In this document: piece by piece, positions 36,630 through 45,679 of the stretch | Position numbering within the stretch: position 1 is the first letter of the stretch | Layout of the letters: every line of letters begins with the position of its first letter | Source of the DNA: Oleiagrimonas soli | GTDB lineage: Bacteria; Pseudomonadota; Gammaproteobacteria; Xanthomonadales; Rhodanobacteraceae | Reading direction: 5' to 3' | NCBI RefSeq assembly: GCF_000761445.1 | Contig: NZ_KN196471.1 | Location: 62,001-126,000, forward strand | DNA: 64,000 bases | The notes under the pieces: generated by a model | What the model was told of the DNA's origin: nothing | The model's input: only the letters and a program-made list of their open reading frames with translations | Database searches by the model: none | Program-made: the position numbers and the translations under genes

Positions 36630-37427
36630 TCAGGGCGTGAGCCGCACCTTGACGGGGAGAATGCGGTCCGGCCGCAGCGGGCCGTCGACACTGGCGACCT
36701 GTCCCGAATCCAGCGGCATGCTGCTGGCGGCAACGGCCGCGTCATCCTGCGCCTTGCGCTCGGCCTGCAGCTTCTTCAGGAAAAGCCACTGCTTGTGATC
36801 GACCGCAATCGCGGATCCGCCCCGAGCATCCCGCAAAGCGAAATACACCGGAATCTTGACCGTCGTGGCGACCGGCGTACCGCCGATGGTCACACTCTCG
36901 AAGCGCGCCTTCTCGGCCATGGCCATGACCGCGGCACGGAAATCCCCGTCTACGCGCTCGCCCGCTACGAGATTCTGAATCTTCACGTGATCGAGCCGAC
37001 CATCCGGCATCACCTCACCCGTCAAACGGAGAAAGGCTGATCGATGCTGCCGACGCTCGTTCGCCGGGTACTCGGGAACCATGCTCTGCCCGGGCTTCAA
37101 GCGCGGCCCATTGGCGGTGTAACGCAACAACAGCATGCCGCGACCGTCCGTTGTCTTGCGCATGTCCATCCGCAGGTACACGTACGTATGCGAAGGCTGC
37201 GCCTGATGATTCAGCGTGGCCGGATGAAAGTGCCACTGACGGACCGTGGCATCGAGCAGCTTGCCGATCGGCGCCGAGACGCCCGCCGGGACCTGTACGT
37301 CGGTGACGCCGCCCTGTGCATTGACGTCCACGCCGACCACGTAACGGTAGGAAGCCCCTGCCTGCGCGGCCATGGCGCACACGGGCAACAGCGAACAGAT
37401 CACGCCTGCAAACCATGCCTTTTTCAT
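36630..37427 (-). CDS. Secreted protein with TonB-C-like repeats
   Basis: A 265-residue periplasmic protein with a clear signal peptide (VICSLLPVCAMA-AQ) and a perfect AGGAGG 6-7 bases before ATG 37427. Two segments resemble the C-terminal TonB fold. The first has GVTDVQVPAG...TVRQWHFHPATLN. The second has ARFESVTIGGTPVATTVKIPVYFAL, like the 'Y-P-A-x-x-G-x-P-V-x-x-x-V-x-V-P-V-x-F' ending of energy transducers. But it has no membrane anchor or proline-rich spacer, so it cannot be a normal TonB. Function is unknown. It follows the S9 peptidase gene by 70 bases on the same strand and may be co-transcribed. Confidence 0.68.
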   Translation of the reverse strand: MKKAWFAGVICSLLPVCAMAAQAGASYRYVVGVDVNAQGGVTDVQVPAGVSAPIGKLLDATVRQWHFHPATLNHQAQPSHTYVYLRMDMRKTTDGRGMLLLRYTANGPRLKPGQSMVPEYPANERRQHRSAFLRLTGEVMPDGRLDHVKIQNLVAGERVDGDFRAAVMAMAEKARFESVTIGGTPVATTVKIPVYFALRDARGGSAIAVDHKQWLFLKKLQAERKAQDDAAVAASSMPLDSGQVASVDGPLRPDRILPVKVRLTP

Positions 37428-37497
37428 CGTGCCTCCTGTCATGCGCCGGCCCGACGGCGACGGCGCACACGCGTCGTCGCCGTCGGACGATACCGCT

Positions 37498-39669
37498 TCA
37501 ATGTACATCCAGGCCCAGTTCGCCGGCGAAGAAACCCAGCGCCAGCGCCGTGTTGCCCACGCGCTGCGCGAACGGCGCGCCGATGCCGTGGCCGGCGTGC
37601 ATGCGCGTCAGCAGCAGGATCGGCTGTCCGGAGTTGCTGGCGTTCTGCAGCGCGGCGGTGAACTTGCGCGACTGCCACGGCGCCACGCGCGGATCGTTGG
37701 CACCGGTGGTCATCAGCACCGCCGGATACGGCGTCTTTGGCTTCACGTTCTGCAGCGGCGAATACTTCAGCGTCGCGCGGAACTGCGCCGCATCGGACAC
37801 CGAGCCGTATTCGCTGACGTTGTACTTGCCGTTGGCGAAATTGGTCTCGTGGCGGATCATGTCGTAGATGCCGACCATCGACACCACCGCGCGGTACGCC
37901 GTCGGGTGCTGCACGATCTGCGTGCCCATCAGCAGGCCGCCGTTGCTGCCGCCCATGATTCCCAGGTGCGCGGTGTCGGTCCAGTGCGCCTTCTTCAGCG
38001 CCTGACCGGCGGCGTAGAAGTCGTCGAACACGTTCTGCTTGTGCAGCTTCTGGCCCTGCGCATGCCAGGCCTCGCCGAACTCGTTGCCGCCGCGGATATT
38101 GGCGTAGGCCAGCACGCCGCCACGTTCCAGCCAGGCCAGATACGGGCCGACGAAGTGCGGCGTGATCGGAATGTCGAAACCGCCGTAGCTGTACAGGATG
38201 GTCGGGCGCTTGCCGTTCGGCGTCACGCCCGGCATCGACAGCACGGTGACCGGCACGTGCGTGCCATCCTTCGACACGCCGTCGATGCGCTGCACGCGAA
38301 TCTTGGCGTAGGCGTCGCTGGCCGGCTTGACCTCGAACACCGTGGTCAGCTTGCCGGTCCTGGTGTCGTAATCGACCCAACGCGACGGCAAGCCCCAGCC
38401 GCCGTAGCTGATCAGCGCATGCTCGCGGCCGTGCTCGGCGGCGATGCCGCCGATGCCGATGCCGCTCTTCGGCAGCGGCACGCGGCGCACGAACTTGGCG
38501 TGGTCGTCGTACTGGTCGATCCACCAGTCCGGCCCCCAACTGCGCACCACGGCGAAGCCGTCGCCCATCGGCGTCACGCCCTGCACCGCACCCTTCGCCG
38601 GCGGCAGCAGCACATGCAGTTCGCCGGACGGCTCGCGCACCAGCAGACGACCACGCGGCGCGGCGGCGAATTCCTCCAGCACCAGGCGCTGGCCGATCCA
38701 GCTCGCGCCGCGCACGTTGGAGCGGCGGCCCAGCAGCTTCTGGAAATGCCCGTCACGGCGCACGTAGACCTCCGCCGCGCCGCCGTCGCCGATGTTGGCC
38801 AGCACCGCCAGCCGCTTCGCGCCCGGCGAGCTCAGCAGACGGTACTCGGCGACCTCCGAATAGCCTTTGCCGAACACCACCTTGTCACTACCGGCCGACG
38901 CGCCCAGCGTGTGATGGACCAGTTCGGCATTGAACTGCTTCACGTCCTGACCGGACGGCGGCAGCGGGAAGCGCACGTAGACGAAACCGTGCTCATCCGC
39001 GTCCCAGGCCAGTCCCTGCGGCGTGGTGCCGCCGCCGGCGTAGGGCAGCGTGTCGGCCAGCGACTGGCCGGTCTTCACGTCGAGCACGTGGATCGTGGTC
39101 AGCTCGCTGCCGCCCTCGGCGGTGCCGTAGGCCAGATAGCGGCCGCTGGGCGAAGGCCAGTAGGCGGTGATCGCCTCGCCGCCGCCGTCCTTGTTCAGGT
39201 CGACCAACGCGCGCGCCTTGCCGTCCGGCCAGGCCTGCGCCATCAGCACCGGCTGCGGCTGCGGCGGCGTCTCTTGCATGTAGAACAGCGTGCCGCCGGC
39301 CATGCGCGGCGCCGAGCGCGTGGTCGAGGTGATCGCCAGCGCGCGCACGCGCTTGCTCAGCGCCTCGTTGCCCGGCATCGTGTCGATGACATGCTCGGTG
39401 TAGCCGTTCTGCGCCTTGATCCACTGCTGCACCGCCGGATCGTCCGGGTTCTCCAGCCAGCGGTACGGATCCTGCACGACGACGCCGTGCAGCGTGCTGC
39501 TGGCGGCATGACGCGCGGTGTGCGGCGGCGGCACCTCCGGTGGCGCGCCCTTCGTGTCGAGCAGGGTCATCTCGGTCGAGGAACGGGTATGCACGGCGCC
39601 ATCCTGGGCGTGGGCGATGCCCGTCCCCATGATCAGCGCTGCAACAACGGCAAGCGGGAAGACTCGCAT
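37498..39669 (-). CDS. Exported prolyl oligopeptidase-family peptidase (S9A)
   Basis: A 723-residue S9 serine peptidase with a signal peptide ending GIAHA-QD. The seven-bladed propeller domain covers about 80-430. The catalytic alpha/beta-hydrolase domain follows: nucleophile serine in GGSNGGLLMG, aspartate in GANDPRVAPWQS, histidine in RMHAGHGIG. The N-terminal motif VVQDPYRWLENPDDPAVQQW is diagnostic of the POP branch. It cuts short proline-containing peptides. The ATG at 39669 follows GGAGGTG. It is divergent from a second S9 peptidase gene (start 39816). Confidence 0.94.
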   Translation of the reverse strand: MRVFPLAVVAALIMGTGIAHAQDGAVHTRSSTEMTLLDTKGAPPEVPPPHTARHAASSTLHGVVVQDPYRWLENPDDPAVQQWIKAQNGYTEHVIDTMPGNEALSKRVRALAITSTTRSAPRMAGGTLFYMQETPPQPQPVLMAQAWPDGKARALVDLNKDGGGEAITAYWPSPSGRYLAYGTAEGGSELTTIHVLDVKTGQSLADTLPYAGGGTTPQGLAWDADEHGFVYVRFPLPPSGQDVKQFNAELVHHTLGASAGSDKVVFGKGYSEVAEYRLLSSPGAKRLAVLANIGDGGAAEVYVRRDGHFQKLLGRRSNVRGASWIGQRLVLEEFAAAPRGRLLVREPSGELHVLLPPAKGAVQGVTPMGDGFAVVRSWGPDWWIDQYDDHAKFVRRVPLPKSGIGIGGIAAEHGREHALISYGGWGLPSRWVDYDTRTGKLTTVFEVKPASDAYAKIRVQRIDGVSKDGTHVPVTVLSMPGVTPNGKRPTILYSYGGFDIPITPHFVGPYLAWLERGGVLAYANIRGGNEFGEAWHAQGQKLHKQNVFDDFYAAGQALKKAHWTDTAHLGIMGGSNGGLLMGTQIVQHPTAYRAVVSMVGIYDMIRHETNFANGKYNVSEYGSVSDAAQFRATLKYSPLQNVKPKTPYPAVLMTTGANDPRVAPWQSRKFTAALQNASNSGQPILLLTRMHAGHGIGAPFAQRVGNTALALGFFAGELGLDVH

Positions 39670-39815
39670 GGTGGTGACACCTCCAACGGACTGCACAGAC
39701 CATCAAGCGTAGCGCCATGCGCGTCCCGGCTCGACCCCTGACTTTCGGCACAGACCGCGTGCAGCAGCGCAGCGAGGCGGTATCCTCGGGGTTTGTCCGC
39801 ACTGGGGAAACACGC

Positions 39816-42254
39816 ATGCGTCGTATCGCCTTCTTCGCCGCGCTGGCGCTGACCTGCGCGCCCGCGCTGGCCGCACGGCTCACGGTCGACCAGATCATGG
39901 CCGACCCGGACTGGATCGGCCCGGCCGTCGAATCGCCGCACTGGAGCGCCGACGGCCAGTTCATCTACTACCGGCTCAAGCGCAAGGGCAGCGACATCCG
40001 CGACCTCTACCGCGTCGATCCGAGCAGCGGCAAGAGCGTCAAGCTCGACGGCGCGCAGCAGGCCGATGCCGACGGCGATCCGGTCTTCAACCGCCAGCAC
40101 ACCCGCGCCGCGTTCCTGCGCCATGGCGACGTGTTCGTGCGCGACCTGTCCACCCACAAGCTGACCCAGATCACGCGCACCGCGCAGCCGGAAAGCGGCG
40201 TGCAGTGGAGCGCCGACGGCGACACCGTGCAGTACCGCGCCGGCAACGACTGGAGCACCTACGACCTGCGCACCGGCACCACGGCCAGCGTCGCCGTGCT
40301 GAAAACCGCCGACGACCCGCAGGACGCCAAGCCCGACCAGATGGAACGCCTGCAGCTGAGCCTGTTCTCGACGCTGCGCCAGATGAAGGCCGAGAAGGAC
40401 GCCGAACAAGCACGCGACCGCGAACTCGACCGCACCGACGGCACCCGCGCCGCACAACCGTTCTGGCTCGGCACCGGCGTCAAGATCGCCGATACCGAAC
40501 TGTCGCCTGACGGCCGCTGGATGATCGTGGTCACCCAGCCCGCCGGCTACGACGGCGGCAAGTCTCCAGTGGTGAACCACTACGTGACCGACTCCGGCTA
40601 CATCCACCCGGAGAAGGCGCGCACCTACGTCGGCCGCAACGATCCCGCGCCGCAGTCGCTGGTGCTGCTCGACCTGAGCGCGCACAAGCAGTACGCGTTG
40701 TCGCTGGACGCCCTGCCCGGCATCCACGACGATCCGCTGGCCGCGCTGCGCGCCAAGCGCCAGGCCGAACTGCGCAAGCAGGGCCACGACGCCGAAGCGA
40801 AGGCGCTCGACGCGCCCAAGACCCGCGGCGTGCGCATCGCCGATTACGGTCCGGCCACGCTGGCCTGGAGCGACGACGGCCAGGCCGCGGCGGTCATGTT
40901 CCGCGCCATCGACAACAAGGACCGCTGGATCGCCAGCGTCGACTTCGCCAAGCACGCACTGACGCCGCAACACCGCCTGCACGACGACGCCTGGATCAAC
41001 TGGAACTACAACGGCTTCGGCTTCGTTCCGCACAGCCACACACTGTGGTACGAAAGCGAACAGACCGGCTACGCGCAGTTGTACGTGAAGGCGCTGAACG
41101 GTCGCGCCAAGCAGCTGACTTCCGGCCATTTCGAGGTGCGCACGCCGCAGCCCTCGCCGGACGGCCAGTGGTTCTACGTGCTCGCCAACAAGCAGGCGCC
41201 GTATGCCTACGACGTCTACCGCGTGCCGACCGACGGCGGCACCCTGCAGCGCGTGACCGCCTACGAAGGCATGTACGACGTCGAGACGCCGGTGCCGTTC
41301 CGCCTGTCGCCCGACGGCACGCGTCTGGCGGTGCTGCATTCGTCGGCCTACGTGCCCGATCAGCTCGCCGTCATCGACGTCGACGGCCACGGCGGTCGCG
41401 AACTGACCGACACCCGCACGGCGAAGTACAAGGCCATGCACTGGATCGAGCCGCAGATCGTGCAGGTACCGTCCAGCCATGGCGACTTCGCCGTCTACGC
41501 CAAGCTGTACAAGGCCGCCGACTTCGACGCCTCCAAACCGCACCCGGCCGTGCTGTTCGTGCACGGCGCCGGCTACCTGCAAGACGTCACCAAGGGCTGG
41601 TCGTATTACTTCCGCGAGCAGATGTTCCACAACCTGCTGGCGCAGGAAGGCTACGTCGTGCTGGACATGGACTACCGCGGCTCGGAAGGCTACGGCCGCG
41701 ACTGGCGCACGGCGATCTACCGCCACATGGGTCATCCGGAACTGGAAGACCTGCTCGACGGCAAGGCCTGGCTGGTCAAGCACTACCACGTCGACCCGCA
41801 GCGCGTGGGCGTGTACGGCGGCAGCTACGGCGGCTTCATGACCGAGATGGCGCTGCTGCGCGCGCCGGGCCAGTTCGCCGCCGGCGCGGCGCTGCGTCCG
41901 CCGGCCGACTGGACCAGCTACAACCACGAGTACACCTCGAACATCCTCAACGACCCGCAGCTCGATCCCGAGGCCTACAAGATCAGCTCGCCGATCGAGT
42001 ACGCGCAGAACCTGCAGGACCCGCTGCTGATCTGCCACGGCCTGATCGACAACAACGTGATGCCGACCGACTCGATCCGTCTGTATCAGCGCCTGATCGA
42101 GCTGCACAAGCACAACTTCTGGATCTCGCTGTACCCGATGGAGCGCCACGGCTTCGTGCACGCCGATTCCTGGCGCGACGAATACACCCGCATCCACGAT
42201 CTGTTCACGCGCTTCGTGCTGAACAAGAAGGACGCCGCGACCGCCGCGCACTGA
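39816..42254 (+). CDS. Exported S9 family peptidase (DPP-IV/acylaminoacyl type)
   Basis: An 812-residue exported serine peptidase with signal peptide ending APALAA. A beta-propeller (about 30-540) bears several WSADGQ / LSPDGRW repeats typical of WD40-like PD40 elements. The catalytic domain (about 560-812) has the serine in GVYGGSYGGFM, the aspartate in GLIDNNVMPTDS and the histidine in MERHGFVH. It is of the prolyl oligopeptidase superfamily but a different branch from the neighbour. It starts 146 bases from it in the opposite direction, so both promoters share one short spacer. GGGGAAA lies before ATG 39816. Confidence 0.94.
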   Translation: MRRIAFFAALALTCAPALAARLTVDQIMADPDWIGPAVESPHWSADGQFIYYRLKRKGSDIRDLYRVDPSSGKSVKLDGAQQADADGDPVFNRQHTRAAFLRHGDVFVRDLSTHKLTQITRTAQPESGVQWSADGDTVQYRAGNDWSTYDLRTGTTASVAVLKTADDPQDAKPDQMERLQLSLFSTLRQMKAEKDAEQARDRELDRTDGTRAAQPFWLGTGVKIADTELSPDGRWMIVVTQPAGYDGGKSPVVNHYVTDSGYIHPEKARTYVGRNDPAPQSLVLLDLSAHKQYALSLDALPGIHDDPLAALRAKRQAELRKQGHDAEAKALDAPKTRGVRIADYGPATLAWSDDGQAAAVMFRAIDNKDRWIASVDFAKHALTPQHRLHDDAWINWNYNGFGFVPHSHTLWYESEQTGYAQLYVKALNGRAKQLTSGHFEVRTPQPSPDGQWFYVLANKQAPYAYDVYRVPTDGGTLQRVTAYEGMYDVETPVPFRLSPDGTRLAVLHSSAYVPDQLAVIDVDGHGGRELTDTRTAKYKAMHWIEPQIVQVPSSHGDFAVYAKLYKAADFDASKPHPAVLFVHGAGYLQDVTKGWSYYFREQMFHNLLAQEGYVVLDMDYRGSEGYGRDWRTAIYRHMGHPELEDLLDGKAWLVKHYHVDPQRVGVYGGSYGGFMTEMALLRAPGQFAAGAALRPPADWTSYNHEYTSNILNDPQLDPEAYKISSPIEYAQNLQDPLLICHGLIDNNVMPTDSIRLYQRLIELHKHNFWISLYPMERHGFVHADSWRDEYTRIHDLFTRFVLNKKDAATAAH

Positions 42255-42279
42255 CCGGCGAGCACACGCGTGCTTTCAT

Positions 42280-42317
42280 GGGCCGGACTCGCCTGCGCGA
42301 GTTCGGCCCGCTTTTTT
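42280..42317 (+). terminator. Intrinsic terminator after the S9 peptidase gene
   Basis: A 13-base stem (42280-42292 and 42297-42309, one G-T pair) with a 4-base loop is followed by GCTTTTTT. It lies 26 bases after the peptidase stop. Confidence 0.92.
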
Positions 42318-42390
42318 CGGCGCGACTGGTCACGATCCACGCGATGACCGACACTCGCAGGCGTCTCCTCGCCACCGGACCGATACCCGC

Positions 42391-42966
42391 ATGACGCCGC
42401 AGCCGACGCTCGCCACCGAACGCCTTCTGCTTCGCCCCTTCGCGGCGCAGGATGCGGCCGCGGTGCAGCGCATGGCCGGCGATGCGCGGATCGCCGACAC
42501 CACCATGCATATCCCGCATCCGTACCCGGACGGCGCGGCCGAAGCGTGGATCGCAGGACAACCCGACGACTTCGCCGCCGCGCGCCGCGTCGTGTTCGCG
42601 GTGACGCGGCGCAACGACGCGCAGCTGGTCGGCACCGTGTCGCTGATCGCCGTGAACCGTCGGGACGCCCTGGCCGAACTCGGCTACTGGATCGGCGTCG
42701 ACCACTGGGGCCACGGCTACGCCACGGAAGCCGCCGCGCGCCTGCTCGCGTTCGGACACGAAACCTGGGGATTGAGCCGCTTCGTCGCCCACTGCCTGGC
42801 GCGCAATCCCGGCTCGGCGCGCGTCATGGAAAAGATCGGCATGACCCACGAAGGCCGCCTCGCGCGCCACGTTCGCAAGCACGACCGCTTCGAGGACGTG
42901 CTGCTGTACGGCCTGAATCTGCCCGAACGCGAGGAAGCCGGGGTCGCACCCATCCCGCGCGACTGA
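42391..42966 (+). CDS. GNAT acetyltransferase, RimJ/RimL-like
   Basis: A 191-residue N-acetyltransferase. The RimJ/RimL pattern is clear: TLATERLLLRPFAAQDAAAV at the start, ELGYWIGVDHWGHGYATEAA with the acetyl-CoA loop (WGHGYATEA), and the AHCLARNPGSARVMEKIGM element near the end. Members acetylate protein N-termini or free amines; the acceptor here is unknown. It stands 80 bases behind a terminator and 59 before the DUF1003 gene, possibly co-transcribed with it. Confidence 0.9.
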   Translation: MTPQPTLATERLLLRPFAAQDAAAVQRMAGDARIADTTMHIPHPYPDGAAEAWIAGQPDDFAAARRVVFAVTRRNDAQLVGTVSLIAVNRRDALAELGYWIGVDHWGHGYATEAAARLLAFGHETWGLSRFVAHCLARNPGSARVMEKIGMTHEGRLARHVRKHDRFEDVLLYGLNLPEREEAGVAPIPRD

Positions 42967-43025
42967 CGACACCCTTCGCACGCGGAGTAGACTCCCCGCC
43001 TTGCACCTTCCGCACGGAGTCCGTC

Positions 43026-43610
43026 ATGCCCATCACGCCCCGCATTCCCCGTACCTGGGTCGACCGCCAGGCGACCGCCCGAACGCTGATGGCGACCGAG
43101 CTGGAGAAACTGCCGCCGGACGAGCGCGAAATCGTCGAGCGCTTCATCAGCCGCAAACACATCGCGCGCAACGTGCTGAAGGAATTCGACCAGAGCCTGA
43201 GCTTCGGCGAACGCCTGTCCGATCGCATCGCCGAAATCGGCGGCAGCTGGACCTTCATCCTGCTGTTCCTGTTCTTTCTCGCGCTCTGGATGGGCTTCAA
43301 CAGTTTCGTGCTGCACAAGGAAGCCTTCGACCCGTATCCGTACATCCTGCTGAACCTGGCGCTGTCGTGCCTGGCCGCGCTGCAGGCGCCGGTCATCATG
43401 ATGAGCCAGAACCGCCAGGCCGACGCCGACCGCGCGCAAGCCAAGAACGACTACGAAGTGAACGTGCGCGCCGAGCTGGAAATTCTGCAGGTGCACGAGA
43501 AGATCAACGCCACGCGCGAGACCGAACTGGCCGAACTGCTGGAGATCGCACGCCGCCAGGAAGCCGCCATCGAGGCGCTGGAAAAACGCCTCGCCTCCCG
43601 CGACCGCTGA
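43026..43610 (+). CDS. DUF1003 membrane protein
   Basis: A 194-residue DUF1003 protein. The two central helices (about 77-97 and 106-127) are linked by the family's signature ALWMGFNSFVLHKEAFDPYPYILLNLAL..., cited as FDPYPYILLNL. The family motif APVIMMSQNRQADADRAQAKNDYEVN follows, and the C-terminus (about 145-194) is a charged coiled-coil helix. Function is unknown; related proteins have been linked to magnesium or osmotic stress in a few species but not established. GGAG lies about 9 bases before ATG 43026. Confidence 0.88.
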   Translation: MPITPRIPRTWVDRQATARTLMATELEKLPPDEREIVERFISRKHIARNVLKEFDQSLSFGERLSDRIAEIGGSWTFILLFLFFLALWMGFNSFVLHKEAFDPYPYILLNLALSCLAALQAPVIMMSQNRQADADRAQAKNDYEVNVRAELEILQVHEKINATRETELAELLEIARRQEAAIEALEKRLASRDR

Positions 43611-43618
43611 CACGCCCA

Positions 43619-43780
43619 GGTTGCACGGGGCCTCTCGAACGCCGCACGAAGCACCTCGAAAGCCTGCCACGCAGGCGCTCCTCGACCGCACCCAAAAGCA
43701 CTTCGGGCGATCACACCACAGACGAGTTCCTGGATCGCACACAACGCTCTTCGCTCGCACCACAGGCACTCCCTTTGGTC
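43619..43780 (-). repeat. Diverged 24-base repeats, left arm of the REP element
   Basis: Read on the minus strand this stretch splits into about seven units of 21-24 bases, diverging outward from the REP pair. The unit nearest the REP (43756-43779) matches the right-arm unit well. Copies further left drift in sequence. No coding character is seen: the 461-base spacer 43611-44071 holds only this and the next elements. Confidence 0.5.
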
Positions 43781-43889
43781 GTCATTCCTGCGAAAGCAGG
43801 AACCCAGTGACGTGCCACCGACCGAAAAGCAAAGGCACTGGATCCCGGCGTGCGCCGGGATGACGACCAAAGGGAGTGCCTGTGGTGCG
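43756..43889. repeat. Paired REP element with perfect 30-base inverted ends
   Basis: Bases 43756-43785 are the exact inverted copy of 43860-43889. Inside lie two REP units in opposite orientation, each with its own small hairpin: CCTGCGAAAGCAGG near 43786-43799, and CCCGGCGTGCGCCGGG near 43844-43859. Each unit carries the shared GTCATTCC/CAGTG frame, as at 18269-18370. The spacer can fold into one large cruciform. This is a BIME-like composite. Confidence 0.82.
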
Positions 43890-43982
43890 ACCGTAGGGAG
43901 TGCCTGTGATGCCACCGTAGGGAGTGCCTGCGGTGCCACCGAAAGGAGTGGCTGCGATGCAAGCGTAGGAAGTGCCTTGGTA
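43866..43982 (+). repeat. 24-base tandem repeat array, right arm of the REP element
   Basis: About five head-to-tail units of 24 bases. Unit 1 reads GGGAGTGCCTGTGGTGCGAC then CGTA. Units 2 and 3 are near-identical, unit 4 differs at several sites, and the last is one base short. There are no unique spacers, so it is not a CRISPR. It is in mirror orientation to the left-arm repeats. Confidence 0.82.
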
Positions 43983-44071
43983 CGACCAAAGGGCGTTGGG
44001 CAACTGCAGAGAGCGTCTGTGGTACGTACCATGGCAACTTTCCCCCATACGCCTCCCTGGCATTTCGCACC

Positions 44072-44545
44072 ATGCCACTGACCATCCGCCTCGATACACG
44101 ACTCGGCCCCTCGGTTGCTCGCTTTCTGGAAGCGCATCTGCAGGACATGCGCGCGGTATCACCGCCCGAAAGCAAGCACGCGCTCGACCTCGACGGCCTG
44201 CGCGCACCGGATATCACCTTCTGGACGGTGCATCGCGACGACGCGCTGGTCGGCTGCGGTGCGCTGAAGGCGCTGGACCCCGCGCACGGCGAGATCAAGT
44301 CGATGCGCATCGACGCGGCGTGCCGCGGACAGGGCATCGGCTCGACGCTGCTTGAGCACATCGAACGGGAGGCGCGCCGCCGAGGCTACCTTCGACTCAG
44401 CCTGGAAACCGGCGCGATGGACTTCTTCCGACCGGCGCGTGCGCTCTACGCGCGCCACGGTTTCACGCCCTGCCCGCCGTTCGCCGCCTACCGGCCGGAC
44501 CCCAACAGCGTGTTCCTGACCAAATCGCTCGCCGACACGCCCTGA
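44072..44545 (+). CDS. GNAT acetyltransferase
   Basis: A 157-residue N-acetyltransferase. Family features: GAALK-like centre (VGCGALKALDPAHGEIKSM), the acetyl-CoA binding loop CRGQGIGSTLLEHIEREA, and LSLETGAMDFFRPARALYARHGF. This matches the PhnO/YhbS-like 'putative acetyltransferase' group of small amine acetyltransferases. Acceptor unknown. It starts right after the repeat-rich spacer, so its promoter may lie within the right-arm repeat or between 43983 and 44071. Confidence 0.88.
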   Translation: MPLTIRLDTRLGPSVARFLEAHLQDMRAVSPPESKHALDLDGLRAPDITFWTVHRDDALVGCGALKALDPAHGEIKSMRIDAACRGQGIGSTLLEHIEREARRRGYLRLSLETGAMDFFRPARALYARHGFTPCPPFAAYRPDPNSVFLTKSLADTP

Positions 44546-44737
44546 ACCGCGCCGACACGCCCCTCCGACGTTTTTGCTAGGCCGCATGGCCGAGCGTGTT
44601 CGACTTGTCCGCGGCCCGCGCGCGCTTTATACCTTCGCGCACGAGTGAAGACCGCCGCGCACGCCGCGCCGCACCGTCCTCCCGTTTCAAGCACGACCGT
44701 ACGCACGACCCCGTTCGATTCGACGCAGGAGTGCCGC

Positions 44738-45223
44738 ATGGCCATTCGCTACCTGAAAATCGCTCTGGTCGCCTTTGTCGGCCTACAGGGCTGGCTGTAC
44801 GTGGCCGGCAACCTCGCCAACTGGAACGCCGGCCTCGGCGCCATCGCCTACGTGATCGGCATGCGCGAGCACGCGATCTACCCGCAGCACATCGTGCCCG
44901 CGCTCGGCCACGGCTGGGCCGTGCTGGCGTTCGTGCTGATCCTGTGCGGCGAATTCCTGGTCGGCGCGCTTTCGCTGCGCGGCGCGTGGGACCTGTGGGT
45001 CGCACGCAAGCGAACGGCCGCCGACTTCAACGCCGCCAAGACCTACGCCGTGCTCGGACCGGGCATGGCGATGCTGGTCTGGTTCGGCGGCTTCATCGTG
45101 CTCGGCGGCGCGCTGTTCCAGATGTGGCAGACGACCCTCGGCGACGGCTCCTTCAAGGACGCCTTCGTCTACGCCGTCACCGCCGGGCTGGTCCTGCTGA
45201 TCGTCCAGCGCGCCGACACCTGA
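44738..45223 (+). CDS. DUF2165 small membrane protein
   Basis: A 161-residue integral membrane protein of the DUF2165 family with about four helices (about 8-26, 66-88, 107-129 and 138-156). The opening RYLKIALVAFVGLQGWLYVAGNLANW is characteristic, here cited in part (LKIALVAFVGLQGW). Function unknown. AGGAGTG before ATG 44738 marks the start; upstream in-frame starts have no family support. The DUF1801 gene follows 12 bases on, and both are probably one transcript. Confidence 0.85.
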   Translation: MAIRYLKIALVAFVGLQGWLYVAGNLANWNAGLGAIAYVIGMREHAIYPQHIVPALGHGWAVLAFVLILCGEFLVGALSLRGAWDLWVARKRTAADFNAAKTYAVLGPGMAMLVWFGGFIVLGGALFQMWQTTLGDGSFKDAFVYAVTAGLVLLIVQRADT

Positions 45224-45235
45224 GGGTCCTGCTCC

Positions 45236-45679
45236 ATGAGCGCGAACAAGAACCTGCCCACACCGGCCAGCGTCGACGACTACATCGACTCGATACCCGA
45301 TGCGCGTCGCCGCGAGGAATGCCGCACCTTGCTGGAAATCTTCGGCCGCCTCACCGGGCATGCGCCCATGATGTGGGGACCGGGCATGATCGGTTTTGGC
45401 GCGTTCCACTACCGCTATCCATCCGGCCGCGAGGGCGATTTCTTCGCCACCGGCTTCGCACCGCGCAAGGATGCCTTGAGCATCTACCTGATGGCGGGAT
45501 TCGACGGCCAGGAGGCGTTGCTGGAACGGCTGGGGCCGCACCGCACCGGCAAGAGCTGCCTGTACATCCGGCGTCTCGACCGCGTCGATCGCCCGGCACT
45601 GGAGGCGCTGATCGCCGGCGCCTTCGCCGAAATCGGCCGCCGTCCCGGCGGCGTGCGCGCCGCCACGCACGTCGACTAG
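45236..45679 (+). CDS. DUF1801 domain protein
   Basis: A 147-residue protein with a YdhG/DUF1801 fold. The family pattern is seen in VDDYIDSIPDARRREECRTLLEIF, APMMWGPGMIGFGAFHYRY and RLGPHRTGKSCLYIRRLDRVD. The role is not known; relatives bind small ligands or act as chaperone-like SRPBCC-associated proteins. It is 12 bases downstream of the DUF2165 gene. A DUF427 gene lies 164 bases further. Confidence 0.86.
   Translation: MSANKNLPTPASVDDYIDSIPDARRREECRTLLEIFGRLTGHAPMMWGPGMIGFGAFHYRYPSGREGDFFATGFAPRKDALSIYLMAGFDGQEALLERLGPHRTGKSCLYIRRLDRVDRPALEALIAGAFAEIGRRPGGVRAATHVD

Noticed and set aside
37372-42251. Long antisense frames over both S9 peptidase genes.
   Set aside because: Compositionally biased shadows; the opposite strands carry signal peptides, propellers and complete catalytic triads.
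43866-43982. Possible CRISPR array.
   Set aside because: Units of 24 bases follow head to tail with no unique spacers, and no cas genes are in the window.
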